Source: Bog-564 sp035509915 (GTDB taxonomy: Bacteria; Actinomycetota; Acidimicrobiia; Acidimicrobiales; UBA8190). Taken from it: 44,415 nucleotides of DNA. Below the pieces are notes generated by a model that worked only from the letters and a program-made list of their open reading frames with translations, did not search any database and had not been told where the DNA came from. A program made the position numbers and the translations under genes. The stretch covers positions 1 to 44,415 of the forward strand of contig DATKIB010000019.1 in NCBI GenBank assembly GCA_035509915.1, read 5' to 3'. This document shows, piece after piece, positions 23,563-31,412 of the stretch (positions are counted from its first letter, which is position 1; each line of letters opens with the position of its first letter).

Positions 23563-24693
23563 ATGTGGGTACCATCGAGGGTGGCTTCCTCTGGGAGCCG
23601 GGAGCGAGGCCGTCCGTTGATCTTCGTCGAAGTGCTCAGGCTCCTGCTGGTGGTAGCAGGTGTGATCGGTGGTCTCCACGTCGGAGACGACCTGGGCAAG
23701 AACACCACGGCTCCCGTCGTCGGCATCACCCTGGGCGCCTTGGTCGCCTACGTGATCGGCGGGGTGCTCGGTAGGCTGCTGCGCCGCGGGATGAGCCGCG
23801 GGGTGAGCGGTCTGCGCCGGATGCCGGCGAGCGAGGTCTTCGCAGGGTCGGTCGTCGGTACGACCGGCCTGCTCGTCGGGCTCGTAGCCGGGCTCCCACT
23901 CATCGCGCTGGTGCACTCGAGCATCGACTACCCCTTGGTGGCGGCCTTCGCGTGGGTGCTCTGCGCGTTCGGGATCCAGCTGGGGGTGTCGAAGGGCCGC
24001 GAGATCGTGAGGGCCGCGGGGCTCTCGCATCTCGTCGACCGGCCGTCAGAGCCACCGTCGCAGTGGGCCTTCGTAGTCGACACCTCGGCCGTCCTCGACC
24101 GCCACCTGCTCGTGCTCGGCAGGTCGGGACTGCTCACCGGAGGGATCGTGCTGCCCCGCTTCGTCGTCGACGAGGTGCGCACTCTCGCCGAGAGCCCGGA
24201 TCCCGTGTCCTCGCGCCGTGCGCGCCGTGGACTGGAGGCGCTCGAGGCTCTTCGCCAGAACGGCGTGGATGTCCGCATCAGCGAGGAGGAGGTTCCGCAG
24301 TTCGAGGACACCGCCGAGCGCGCGCTCGAGCTGGCGCGCAGGCTCAACGTGCGGATAGCGACGTGCTCCTCCGACCTGGCGAGGCGAGCGGACTCCGAGG
24401 GAGTGGAGGCGGTGGACCTGCGCCGGCTGCCCGCGGAGCTCACCCCGGACCACCAGGCGGGTGAGCACCTCGTGGTGGACCTCGTGAAAGAAGGCCGCCA
24501 GCCCCGCCAAGCCGTGGGGTACCTGCCCGACGGCGACATGGTCGTGGTCAACGACGCCTCGCACCTCGTGGGCCGCTCGCAGATCGAGGTCGTGGTGTCC
24601 TCCTCGCGCCAGACGAGCCAGGGACTGCTCGTCTTCGCGCACCTGTCCGCAGGCGGCCCCTCGGCCCTCGAGAGCGACGCCGAAACGGGGTAG
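23563..24693 (+). CDS. PIN-TRAM domain membrane protein (YacL-like)
   Basis: A 376-residue protein. Four membrane helices (residues ~20-140) are followed by a PIN nuclease domain (~168-290) and a TRAM RNA-binding domain (~296-358). The PIN acidic residues D173 (VVDTSAVLD), E204 (VVDEV) and D271 (SSDLARRA) are visible; the usual TNDxN segment reads TCSSDL here. Bacillus YacL and actinobacterial homologues have the same order of domains. The domains imply membrane-associated RNA cleavage, but the target is not known. The ATG at 23563 precedes a polar stretch; a TTG at codon 19 would place the start just before TM1. It is divergent from the GH18 gene. Confidence 0.9.
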   Translation: MWVPSRVASSGSRERGRPLIFVEVLRLLLVVAGVIGGLHVGDDLGKNTTAPVVGITLGALVAYVIGGVLGRLLRRGMSRGVSGLRRMPASEVFAGSVVGTTGLLVGLVAGLPLIALVHSSIDYPLVAAFAWVLCAFGIQLGVSKGREIVRAAGLSHLVDRPSEPPSQWAFVVDTSAVLDRHLLVLGRSGLLTGGIVLPRFVVDEVRTLAESPDPVSSRRARRGLEALEALRQNGVDVRISEEEVPQFEDTAERALELARRLNVRIATCSSDLARRADSEGVEAVDLRRLPAELTPDHQAGEHLVVDLVKEGRQPRQAVGYLPDGDMVVVNDASHLVGRSQIEVVVSSSRQTSQGLLVFAHLSAGGPSALESDAETG

Positions 24694-24708
24694 CGGTCGG
24701 CCTATCGG

Positions 24709-24723
24709 CGCACGTTCTGTGCG
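24709..24723. terminator. Short hairpin between convergent PIN-TRAM and pntB genes
   Basis: CGCAC (24709-24713) pairs with GTGCG (24719-24723) around GTTCT, inside the 40-base gap between two convergent stops. On the plus strand GTCTTC follows. The stem is only 5 bp, so a shared terminator is possible but weak. Confidence 0.33.
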
Positions 24724-24733
24724 GTCTTCACGT

Positions 24734-26131
24734 CTATGCGGCCTTCACGGCGCCGACGAGCTTGACGAGAGTGTCCTTCGCGTCGCCGAAGAGCATGGTC
24801 GTCTTCTCGTTGTAGAGCAGCTCGTTGTCGATACCGGCGAAACCCGGCCGCATGGAGCGCTTCAAGAAGACGACATTGGCCGCCTCGTCCGCGTGGATGA
24901 TCGGCATCCCGTAGATCGGGCTCCCCGGCGTGTCCTGAGCCGCCGGGTTGACGGTGTCGTTGGCACCGACCACGAGCGCGACGTCGGTGGTGGGAAGCTC
25001 CCCGTTGGCCTGGTCCATCTCCTCGAGCTCGTCGTACGGGACGTTGGCCTCCGCGAGCAGCACGTTCATGTGGCCGGGCATCCGCCCCGCGACCGGGTGT
25101 ATGGCGTAGTACACCTCCACACCCCGAGCCTCGAGCGCGTCCGCCAGCTCGCGCGCCGCGTGCTGTCCCTGTGCCACAGCTAGCCCGTACCCGGGGATGA
25201 TGGCGACCCTGCGCGCGTAGGCGAGGAGGACGCCCACGTCCTCCGGGGTACCGGTCCGGACCGAACGCGCGTCGGCACCCTCGGCGCCACCGCGTGCGGT
25301 GATCACAGAGCCGAACGCGCTGAAGAGGATGTTGGGCAGCGAGCGCCCCATCGCCGAGCTCATCGCTCGGGTGAGAAGGGTGCCGGAGGCCCCCACGAGC
25401 GTTCCCGCGACGATGAGCAGGTTGCTGTCGAGCGTGAACCCGGAGGCTGCGACCGCCAAACCCGTGAAGGCGTTGAGCAGGGAGATGAGCACCGGTACGT
25501 CTGCGCCACCGATTGGCAGCACGAAGATGACGCCGAGCACCAGCGAGAGCAACAGGACCACCACGAGCACCGCGGTGTTGGCGGTGACGATCGTGACCAG
25601 CAGGAGCGTCAGGATCGCGAGCCCGACCATCGCGTTGATCGGCTGCTGCGCGGGGTAGGTGATGGGCCTTCCCGTCATGAGCTCCTGAAGCTTGGCGAAG
25701 GCTATGCCGCTGCCCGCGAACGACACGGAGCCGACGAGGACCCCGAAGAGGATCTCGCAGATCTTGTACACGGCTATCGAGCCGTGCCCGAGCGCGATGA
25801 ACTCGGTCACCGAGATGAGGGCGGCGGCACCGCCTCCGACCCCGTTGAAGACGGCGACCATCTGCGGCATCGCCGTCATCTTCACCAGGCGCGCGGCCGG
25901 AGCGCCGAGGGCAGCTCCGATCGCGATGGCGACCACGATGAGCACAAGGTTGCGCGTGTTGCCGTACACGGCGGGGAGCGAGAAGGTCCAGCCGACGGCG
26001 AGGAGCATGCCCAGTGCGCCCAGCTGGTTGCCTCGCCGCGCGTGCCTGGGGGAGCTGAGGCCGATGAGGGCGAATACGAACCCGACTATGGCGACGAGAT
26101 AGACGAGGTCGGTCGCCGTGGCCCTGCTCAT
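24734..26131 (-). CDS. pntB: NAD(P) transhydrogenase beta subunit
   Basis: A 465-residue subunit of the proton-translocating transhydrogenase, which moves hydride between NADH and NADP+ at the cost of the proton gradient. About nine membrane helices fill residues ~1-265. The NADP-binding dIII domain follows, with IIPGYGLAVAQGQHAARELAD (~302-322), HPVAGRMPGHMNVLLAEANVPYD (~345-367) and GANDTVNPAAQ (~387-397), all family hallmarks. The ATG at 26131 follows AGGAGG. It is the last gene of the pntAA-pntAB-pntB run, 8 bases after pntAB. NADPH supply for sterol and lipid oxidation is a reasonable role in this neighbourhood. Confidence 0.97.
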   Translation of the reverse strand: MSRATATDLVYLVAIVGFVFALIGLSSPRHARRGNQLGALGMLLAVGWTFSLPAVYGNTRNLVLIVVAIAIGAALGAPAARLVKMTAMPQMVAVFNGVGGGAAALISVTEFIALGHGSIAVYKICEILFGVLVGSVSFAGSGIAFAKLQELMTGRPITYPAQQPINAMVGLAILTLLLVTIVTANTAVLVVVLLLSLVLGVIFVLPIGGADVPVLISLLNAFTGLAVAASGFTLDSNLLIVAGTLVGASGTLLTRAMSSAMGRSLPNILFSAFGSVITARGGAEGADARSVRTGTPEDVGVLLAYARRVAIIPGYGLAVAQGQHAARELADALEARGVEVYYAIHPVAGRMPGHMNVLLAEANVPYDELEEMDQANGELPTTDVALVVGANDTVNPAAQDTPGSPIYGMPIIHADEAANVVFLKRSMRPGFAGIDNELLYNEKTTMLFGDAKDTLVKLVGAVKAA

Positions 26132-26139
26132 CGCGCCTC

Positions 26140-26535
26140 CTAGGCCCCGGGCCGCGTGGCGCCGTCAGCCGGGGAGGCGCCGTCTGCTCCAGCAGCTCCG
26201 TCGGGCCTGCCGGCGCGGGGCGCGCCCGACCGCTCGGTGGGCTTGGCCTTGAACATCTCGAGCATCCGGTCGGTGACCACGAAGCCGCCGACGACGTTCA
26301 AGGTGGCGAGCACCACGGCGAGGAAGCCAAGGGTGAGCTGAGCCGCGCCGTGCGCCTGGCCCAGCACGAGCATCGTCCCCACGAGGACTATCCCGTGGAT
26401 CGCGTTGCTGCCCGACATGAGCGGTGTGTGGAGGATGCTCGGGACCTTGGAGACGACCTCGTAGCCGACGAAAGCGGCCAGCACGAAGATCGTGACGAAG
26501 CCCATGATCCCCGGGCCGCCGGCCGCAGCGATCAC
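26140..26535 (-). CDS. pntAB: NAD(P) transhydrogenase alpha subunit, membrane part
   Basis: A 131-residue subunit that supplies the membrane helices found at the C-terminus of the fused E. coli PntA. Three helices lie at ~7-24, ~37-60 and ~65-85, with VPSILHTPLMSGSNAIHGIV, a strongly conserved family segment, in the middle. The C-terminal ~40 residues are polar and Ala/Gly/Pro-rich, longer than needed. The GTG start overlaps the pntAA stop as GTGA, so production is coupled to pntAA. Confidence 0.94.
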   Translation of the reverse strand: MIAAAGGPGIMGFVTIFVLAAFVGYEVVSKVPSILHTPLMSGSNAIHGIVLVGTMLVLGQAHGAAQLTLGFLAVVLATLNVVGGFVVTDRMLEMFKAKPTERSGAPRAGRPDGAAGADGASPADGATRPGA

Positions 26536-27689
26536 GACACGTCCTCCTTCTCCTCAGCTCCGGCCTCCCCGAGCAGTTGCCGTATCTGCTCGTTGATGGC
26601 CGACCCCTCCCGAAGCACGCAGCTCCCCGCCACGACCTCGTCCTCGAAATCGGGACGGAGGACGCCGTCCGTGACGATCAGCCCAAGGAAGTTGGCCACG
26701 TTGCGGGAGTAGAGGAAGCTCGCGTGCGTCGGCATCTGCGAGGGCGGGTTCGCCATCCCGTAGACCATGACACCGCCGCTGTCGATCTCCTCTCCGGGTT
26801 CGGACAGCTCGCAGTTGCCGCCCGAGTCCGCCGCCATGTCGACCAGCACCGACCCGTGTGCCATCCGCCCGACCATCTCTGCGGTCACGAGGACGGGAGC
26901 CTTTCGTCCTGGCACGGCGGCCGTGGTGATGACCACGTCCGACGCGGCGACCTCGTTGCCGATGAGCTCGCGCTGGCGGGCGAGGAACTCCTCCGACTGG
27001 GCCCTGGCGTAGCCGCCTTCGCCCTCCTGGGACTCGAGCTCCAGCTCCACGAAGCTCGCGCCGAGCGACTGCACCTCTTCCTTGGCGGCGCTTCTCACGT
27101 CGTAAGCGCGTACCTGCGCCCCGAGCCGGCGGGCGGTGGCGATCGCCTGCAGGCCAGCCACTCCCGCTCCGAGCACGAGCACCTTGGCGGGGGGCACCGT
27201 CCCGGCCGCGGTCATGAACATCGGGAAGAACTTGGGGAGCCGCACGGCCGCCGCGAGGGTGGACAGGTATCCCGAGACGGTCGCCTGGGACGACAGGGCG
27301 TCCATCGACTGGGCCCGGCTGATGCGGGGCACGAGGTCGAGGCTGAACGCAGTGGCGCGCCTCTCGGCTAGGGCGGTCACCGAGTCGAGCTGCGCGGCCG
27401 GCTGGAGGAAGCTCACGACGGTCACCCCGACGGGGAGGTGCCGGGCCTCTTCGGGGGAAGGAGCGTTGACCTTGGCGACCACCTCGGCCCCCTCCAGCAG
27501 AGCCGCCAGGTCGCCCACGACCTCGGCACCTCGGTCGCTGTAGACGGAGTCGGAGAAGTTGGCGGCAGAGCCCGCCCCGGCCTGGACGAAGACCTCCACC
27601 CCGGAGCCGGACAACCGGCCGGCCACCTCGGGGACCACGGCCACGCGTCGCTCGCCTGGCCGCGTCTCGGTGGGCACGGCCAGTTTCAC
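26532..27689 (-). CDS. pntAA: NAD(P) transhydrogenase alpha subunit, NAD-binding part
   Basis: A 385-residue cytosolic dI subunit of the transhydrogenase. The N-terminus PTETRPGERRVAVVPE matches the alanine dehydrogenase/PntA family. The NAD-binding Rossmann loop is VLGAGVAGLQAIATARRLGAQVRAYD (~171-196), and VITTAAVPGRKAPVLVT (~252-268) and the mobile segment SGGVMVYG (~305-312) follow. The start is GTG. An EAL-domain gene ends only 9 bases upstream on the same strand, so the two may share a transcript. The split into pntAA and pntAB is the common arrangement outside enterobacteria. Confidence 0.96.
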   Translation of the reverse strand: MKLAVPTETRPGERRVAVVPEVAGRLSGSGVEVFVQAGAGSAANFSDSVYSDRGAEVVGDLAALLEGAEVVAKVNAPSPEEARHLPVGVTVVSFLQPAAQLDSVTALAERRATAFSLDLVPRISRAQSMDALSSQATVSGYLSTLAAAVRLPKFFPMFMTAAGTVPPAKVLVLGAGVAGLQAIATARRLGAQVRAYDVRSAAKEEVQSLGASFVELELESQEGEGGYARAQSEEFLARQRELIGNEVAASDVVITTAAVPGRKAPVLVTAEMVGRMAHGSVLVDMAADSGGNCELSEPGEEIDSGGVMVYGMANPPSQMPTHASFLYSRNVANFLGLIVTDGVLRPDFEDEVVAGSCVLREGSAINEQIRQLLGEAGAEEKEDVS

Positions 27690-27698
27690 GAGTCGTTA

Positions 27699-28670
27699 TC
27701 AGAGCACGTGGACCTTGGAGGGCTCCAGTTGGGTGCCGTCGGCGCTCGTCACCACAACGTTTCGGGAAGACTGCACGCTGTCGACTGAGGCACCTGCGGC
27801 TGCACCCGGGGCGGTCTGCCCCGGCGCCGGCAGCGAGAAGACGGTGCGGGGCTCGGCGTTCGCCATCGCGTGGGCGTCGTCGGAGGGGAGGGGGTGGGCG
27901 AAGTAATAGCCCTGTCCCACCTCGGCCCCGAGCTCGCGGAGGATCACCACCTGCTCGGCGGTCTCCACACCTTCGGCCACCGTGCTTATCCCGAGGGACT
28001 GGCTGACCCGGATGATGGACTGGGCGATGGCCCTGTTGACGCCCTCGGACGCCTCGAGCGCCGAGATGAACTCACGGTCGATCTTCGCCGTGTCGATGGC
28101 GAAGCTTCTCAGGTTCCCGAGCGTCGACCAGCTGATCCCCACGTTGTCGACCGCAAGGTGCACGCCGAGCCGGGTCAACGCGTGAAGGTCGTCTGAGGCG
28201 AGCCCGTCGGCGATGGTCGCCTCCTTGACCTCCACGGTCAGGCGGTCGGGGTTGAGCCCCGAGTCCCTGAGAGCGTCGGACGCCGAGATGGACATCCGGC
28301 GCTGGCGGAGCTGGGTGGGCGAGCCGTTCACCGCCACCTGCACTGCCGAGGGCCAGCCCGCCGCCTGGCGGCAGGCTTCGGAGAGCACCCAGGCGTTGAG
28401 GGTGCCGATGTAGCCGGTCTTCTCCGCCCACGGGAGGAGCACGTCGGGGGCGATCAGCCCTCTCTTCGGGTGCTCCCATCGCACGAGCGCCTCGAAGCCG
28501 AGCAGGCGCCCCGAGATCAGGTCGACGGCCGGCTGGAACTGCAGCACGGGGTGGCCCTCGAGGACGGAGTCGTCACGAGGTGGCATCTCGGCCTCTCGAA
28601 GCGCCGCGACGATGCAACAGATTTTGCCTCGTTCGTAAGGGCACGAACTCTTTATCGGCCTCCCAGGCAC
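27699..28670 (-). CDS. Degenerate EAL-domain protein
   Basis: A 323-residue frame with a single EAL domain (residues ~42-268), the c-di-GMP phosphodiesterase fold. Present are E60 of FEALVRW, N115, E147 and E150 (TVEVKEAT), D175, K196 (AKIDREF) and E233/E236 (VAEGVE). The normally invariant DDFGTG loop reads DNVGISW: the second metal-binding Asp is Asn176 and the loop-6 sequence is changed. Catalysis is therefore doubtful, and a c-di-GMP sensor or protein-interaction role is possible. No GGDEF, PAS or membrane part is seen, and about 55 Ala/Ser-rich residues end the protein. The start may be the ATG at 28586 (MPPRDDSV) instead of 28670. It lies 9 bases before pntAA. Confidence 0.86.
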   Translation of the reverse strand: MPGRPIKSSCPYERGKICCIVAALREAEMPPRDDSVLEGHPVLQFQPAVDLISGRLLGFEALVRWEHPKRGLIAPDVLLPWAEKTGYIGTLNAWVLSEACRQAAGWPSAVQVAVNGSPTQLRQRRMSISASDALRDSGLNPDRLTVEVKEATIADGLASDDLHALTRLGVHLAVDNVGISWSTLGNLRSFAIDTAKIDREFISALEASEGVNRAIAQSIIRVSQSLGISTVAEGVETAEQVVILRELGAEVGQGYYFAHPLPSDDAHAMANAEPRTVFSLPAPGQTAPGAAAGASVDSVQSSRNVVVTSADGTQLEPSKVHVL

Positions 28671-28715
28671 GAGCCTTGAGGACTCTCCGTGGCAATCCGG
28701 GCTCGGCAGCCGCCT

Positions 28716-29576
28716 TCACTTGCGCTCTCGTTCCAACGCGGTGAGGTAGGCCGGCCACTCGCCCCCCCCGTGGGCCTCGATGGCCGCCCCCGTGACGTAC
28801 GCGGAGAGCGGAGATGAGAGGAAGAGACAGATCCCCGCCACGTCGGCGGGAGTGCCCATCCGCTTGAGCGGCACGGTGGCGGCGACCGCCCGCAGTCCCG
28901 CCTCCCCGCCGTAGTGCTCGTCCGCCGATTCGGTCGCCAGGAGCCCGCCCACCACGCAGTTCACCCGCACCTTCGGGGCCCACTCCACGGCCAGCGTCCG
29001 CGTCAGGTTGATCAACCCGGCCTTGGCGGCCGCGTAGGCCGCGCTGCCGGGAGAAGGCCGCAACCCCGAGACGCTCGCGATGTTGATCACGCACCCGCCG
29101 GCTTCCTGGGCTTGCATGACCGCGTAGGCGGCCTGCGCGCAATAGAAAGGTGCGAGGAGGTTGAGCGCCACGACCGAGGACACGAACCTCGGCGACGCCT
29201 CGGCCGAGGGGACCGAGGGGGAGCCCCCGGCGTTGTTGACGAGGACGTCGAGGTGCCCGAATCGCTCGACGGCGTTGCGCACGACCGCTGCGGCCTTCTC
29301 GGCGTCTCGCACGTCTGCCTTGAAGAACACCGCCCTGCGGTCCGAGGCCGAGGGAAGGCGCTCGGTGGCAGGCTCGTTGCGCCCGCATACGAGCACGTCG
29401 GCCCCTGCCCGGAGATACGCCTCGGCGATCGCGCGCCCGACCCCCCGAGATCCTCCGGTCACCACCGCCACCTGACCCGTGAAGTCGAGGGGATCGCGTG
29501 AGCTGTCCCGGGCGTCCGCGGCTTTGCCAGCCTCGCGACCCTCGCCGCTGCGTGTGGCGCTCATGGCGAGCAGCAA
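28716..29576 (-). CDS. SDR oxidoreductase next to the steroid-ring genes (Rv3549c position)
   Basis: A 286-residue classical SDR. TGGSRGVG (~41-48) binds the cofactor, NNAGG (~115-119) is the structural motif, and S, Y and K lie in NIASVSG and YAAAKAGL. The tail YVTGAAIEAHGGGEWPAYL is typical of the actinobacterial SDR encoded beside echA20. In M. tuberculosis Rv3549c holds the same place and opposite direction relative to echA20; its exact reaction in cholesterol breakdown is not settled as far as I recall. The first 30 residues are polar and poorly conserved in such enzymes, so the start may be the second ATG (MSATRSGE). It is divergent from echA20 across a 173-base gap with a palindrome. 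Confidence 0.9.
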   Translation of the reverse strand: MLLAMSATRSGEGREAGKAADARDSSRDPLDFTGQVAVVTGGSRGVGRAIAEAYLRAGADVLVCGRNEPATERLPSASDRRAVFFKADVRDAEKAAAVVRNAVERFGHLDVLVNNAGGSPSVPSAEASPRFVSSVVALNLLAPFYCAQAAYAVMQAQEAGGCVINIASVSGLRPSPGSAAYAAAKAGLINLTRTLAVEWAPKVRVNCVVGGLLATESADEHYGGEAGLRAVAATVPLKRMGTPADVAGICLFLSSPLSAYVTGAAIEAHGGGEWPAYLTALERERK

Positions 29577-29592
29577 CTTACCGGAGCCCCCA

Positions 29593-29653
29593 GCCTTCTC
29601 TGCGGGCCTTCTCTCCGGAGCCCGCCTTCTCTCGGGAGCGCGCCGGCTTCTCT
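29593..29653. repeat. Four irregular direct copies of CTTCTCT
   Basis: The heptamer CTTCTCT, mostly within GCCTTCTCT, occurs four times in 61 bases (starting at about 29595, 29608, 29626 and 29647) between the SDR and echA20. Flanks are G/C-rich and include small CGGGAG/CCGGAG repeats. Spacing is 13, 18 and 21 bases, so it is not a clean tandem array. It may be a decayed repeat or a set of protein-binding sites. Confidence 0.5.
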
Positions 29654-29690
29654 TGGGGCCGGGCGCGGCGCTGGCCTATCCTGCTCACGC

Positions 29691-29711
29691 TTCCTGACGG
29701 TGCATCAGAAA
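29691..29711. promoter_or_regulatory. Imperfect 21-bp palindrome upstream of echA20
   Basis: TTCCTGACG and CATCAGAAA are arms of an imperfect dyad of pattern TTnCTGAnG-N3-CnTCAGnAA, with centre at 29701 and 38 bases before the echA20 start. Size and symmetry fit a TetR-family operator. It does not match the KstR2 pattern (AnCAAGnnCTTGnT) that controls this cluster in mycobacteria. It lies between the divergent SDR and echA20 genes, so it could control both. Confidence 0.42.
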
Positions 29712-29749
29712 CCGCCGCCACCCACCCGAGCTACTCCAGGAGCGAGCCT

Positions 29750-30508
29750 GTGGGGATCGACATCTACCGGCGTGCGCCGGGGACCTCCGAAGTCGTGATC
29801 GACGTCCCACCGGTCAACGCGCTCGACGTCGCCTCGTGGTTCGCCCTGGCCGAGGCGCTGACATCCGCCGGTCGCGACCCAGAGGTGTGCGTGGTGGTCC
29901 TGCGCGCGGAAGGACGCGGGTTTTGCGCCGGCGTGGACATAAAGGAGATCGCGTCGGGCGGCGAGACCGCACTCGTCGGGGTCAACCGCGGGTGCGCCGC
30001 GGCTTTCGCCGCGGTGTACGAGTGCGAGGTGCCGGTGATAGCGGCCGTGCAGGGCTTCTGCCTCGGCGGGGGGATCGGGCTGGTGGGCAACGCCGACATC
30101 GTGGTCGCCTCCGAGGACGCGACCTTCGGCCTCCCCGAGGTGGACCGGGGCGCCCTCGGCGCGGCCACCCACCTGGCGAGGCTGGTGCCCCAGCATCGCA
30201 TGCGGCAGATGGTCTACACGGCGGTCCCGGCCACGGCGGCGGAGCTGCACGGCTACGGGTCGGTGTCGCAGGTGGTCGCGCGCGAGCAGCTCCTCGACGC
30301 CGCGTACGCCCTGGCATCGGAGATCGCCTCCAAGAGCCCGACGATCCTGCGCCGCGCCAAGGAGTCCTTGAACGGGATCGACCCGGTGGACGTGAGGCGC
30401 AGCTATCGCTTCGAGCAGGGCTTCACCTACGAGCTGCAGCTGTCCGGTGTCGCGGACGAGCAACGGGCCGCCTTCGTGGAGAAGCGACCACCGGACACCT
30501 CGAAGTGA
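29750..30508 (+). CDS. echA20: EchA20-like ring-opening hydrolase (crotonase family)
   Basis: A 252-residue crotonase-fold protein. PPVNALDVASWF, LRAEGRGFCAGVDIKEI, ANRGC-like VNRGCAAAFAAVYECEVPV, GFCLGGGIGLVGNADIVVAS, FGLPEVDRGALGAATHLARLVPQH and YRFEQGFTYEL each follow M. tuberculosis EchA20 (Rv3550, 247 residues, recalled) closely. EchA20 hydrolyses HIEC-CoA, opening steroid ring D in the last phase of cholesterol degradation. The oxyanion-hole segments (GVDIKE and GGGIG) are intact. The frame is open upstream to 29498, but the GTG at 29750 has AGGAG seven bases ahead (29738-29742) and matches the family start. The ipdA start follows its stop after 4 bases. Confidence 0.94.
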   Translation: MGIDIYRRAPGTSEVVIDVPPVNALDVASWFALAEALTSAGRDPEVCVVVLRAEGRGFCAGVDIKEIASGGETALVGVNRGCAAAFAAVYECEVPVIAAVQGFCLGGGIGLVGNADIVVASEDATFGLPEVDRGALGAATHLARLVPQHRMRQMVYTAVPATAAELHGYGSVSQVVAREQLLDAAYALASEIASKSPTILRRAKESLNGIDPVDVRRSYRFEQGFTYELQLSGVADEQRAAFVEKRPPDTSK

Positions 30509-30512
30509 GCCC

Positions 30513-31412
30513 ATGACGGACAAGCGCGCCGCGCTCGACGACATGGTCGGCGAGCTGCGAAGCGGGATGACGATCGGATTCGGGGGCTGGGGTTCGCGCC
30601 GCAAGCCGATGGCGGCCGTGCGGGCGATCCTGCGCTCTCGAATCGACGACCTGACCGTGGTCTCCTACGGGGGACCCGACGTCGGTCTCCTCTGCGCGCT
30701 GGAGAGGGTGCGCAAGGTCGTCTACGGCTTCGTCACCCTCGACTCGATCGCGCTCGACCCCCACTTCCGCCGGGCCCGCCAGGAAGGGCGCATCGAGGCG
30801 ATGGAGGTCGACGAGGGGATGCTCTACCTGGGCCTCCTGGCCGCCGCGCAGCGCGTCCCGTTCCTCCCGACGCGCGCCGGGCTCGGTTCGGACGTGATGC
30901 GCGTGAATCCCGAGCTGCGCACCGTCACCTCGCCCTACGCCGACGGCGAGGAGCTCGTGGCGATGCCGGCGCTCGAGCTCGACGCCGCGTTCGTGCACGT
31001 CAACCGCTCGGACACCAACGGCAACGGCCAGGTGCTCGGCCCCGACCCCTTCTTCGACGACCTCTTCCTCGGAGCGGCGAAGCGCCGCTTCGTGACCGCG
31101 GAGCGCGTCGTGCACCCCGGCGCCCTACTCGACGAGGGGCCCCTCCAGAGCGTCACGATCACGAGGCTCATGACCGATGCGGTCGCGCAGTGTCCCGGCG
31201 GGGCCCACTTCACCTCGTGCCCTCCGGACTACGCACGCGACGAGCCCTTCCAGAGCTCGTATGCCAAGTCGGCGGCGGACCCCGACGCGTGGGCGTCGTT
31301 CGTGGCGGAATACATAGACGTCGACGAAGAGGGCTACCGGGCCGCCGTACGCGAGGGTCCTTCGCGAGCGGCCCGGCGGTCGCCGGAGCCGTCTCCGGGG
31401 AGCGCTCGGTGA
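30513..31412 (+). CDS. ipdA: COCHEA-CoA hydrolase, alpha subunit
   Basis: A 299-residue member of the class I CoA-transferase fold, alpha type. TDKRAALDDMVGELRSGMTIG, GGWGSRRKPMAAVRAILRS, VSYGGPDVGLLCALE, EVDEGMLYLGL and TRAGLGSDV are near matches to M. tuberculosis IpdA (Rv3551). IpdAB opens the last ring of the steroid nucleus by a retro-Claisen-type hydrolysis and not by CoA transfer. The Glu of the DEGM segment (residue 101) appears to align with the catalytic Glu described for IpdA, recalled and not aligned. The C-terminal ~20 residues (PSRAARRSPEPSPGSAR) are a polar extension. The stop overlaps ipdB by GTGA, consistent with a heteromeric enzyme. Confidence 0.95.
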   Translation: MTDKRAALDDMVGELRSGMTIGFGGWGSRRKPMAAVRAILRSRIDDLTVVSYGGPDVGLLCALERVRKVVYGFVTLDSIALDPHFRRARQEGRIEAMEVDEGMLYLGLLAAAQRVPFLPTRAGLGSDVMRVNPELRTVTSPYADGEELVAMPALELDAAFVHVNRSDTNGNGQVLGPDPFFDDLFLGAAKRRFVTAERVVHPGALLDEGPLQSVTITRLMTDAVAQCPGGAHFTSCPPDYARDEPFQSSYAKSAADPDAWASFVAEYIDVDEEGYRAAVREGPSRAARRSPEPSPGSAR

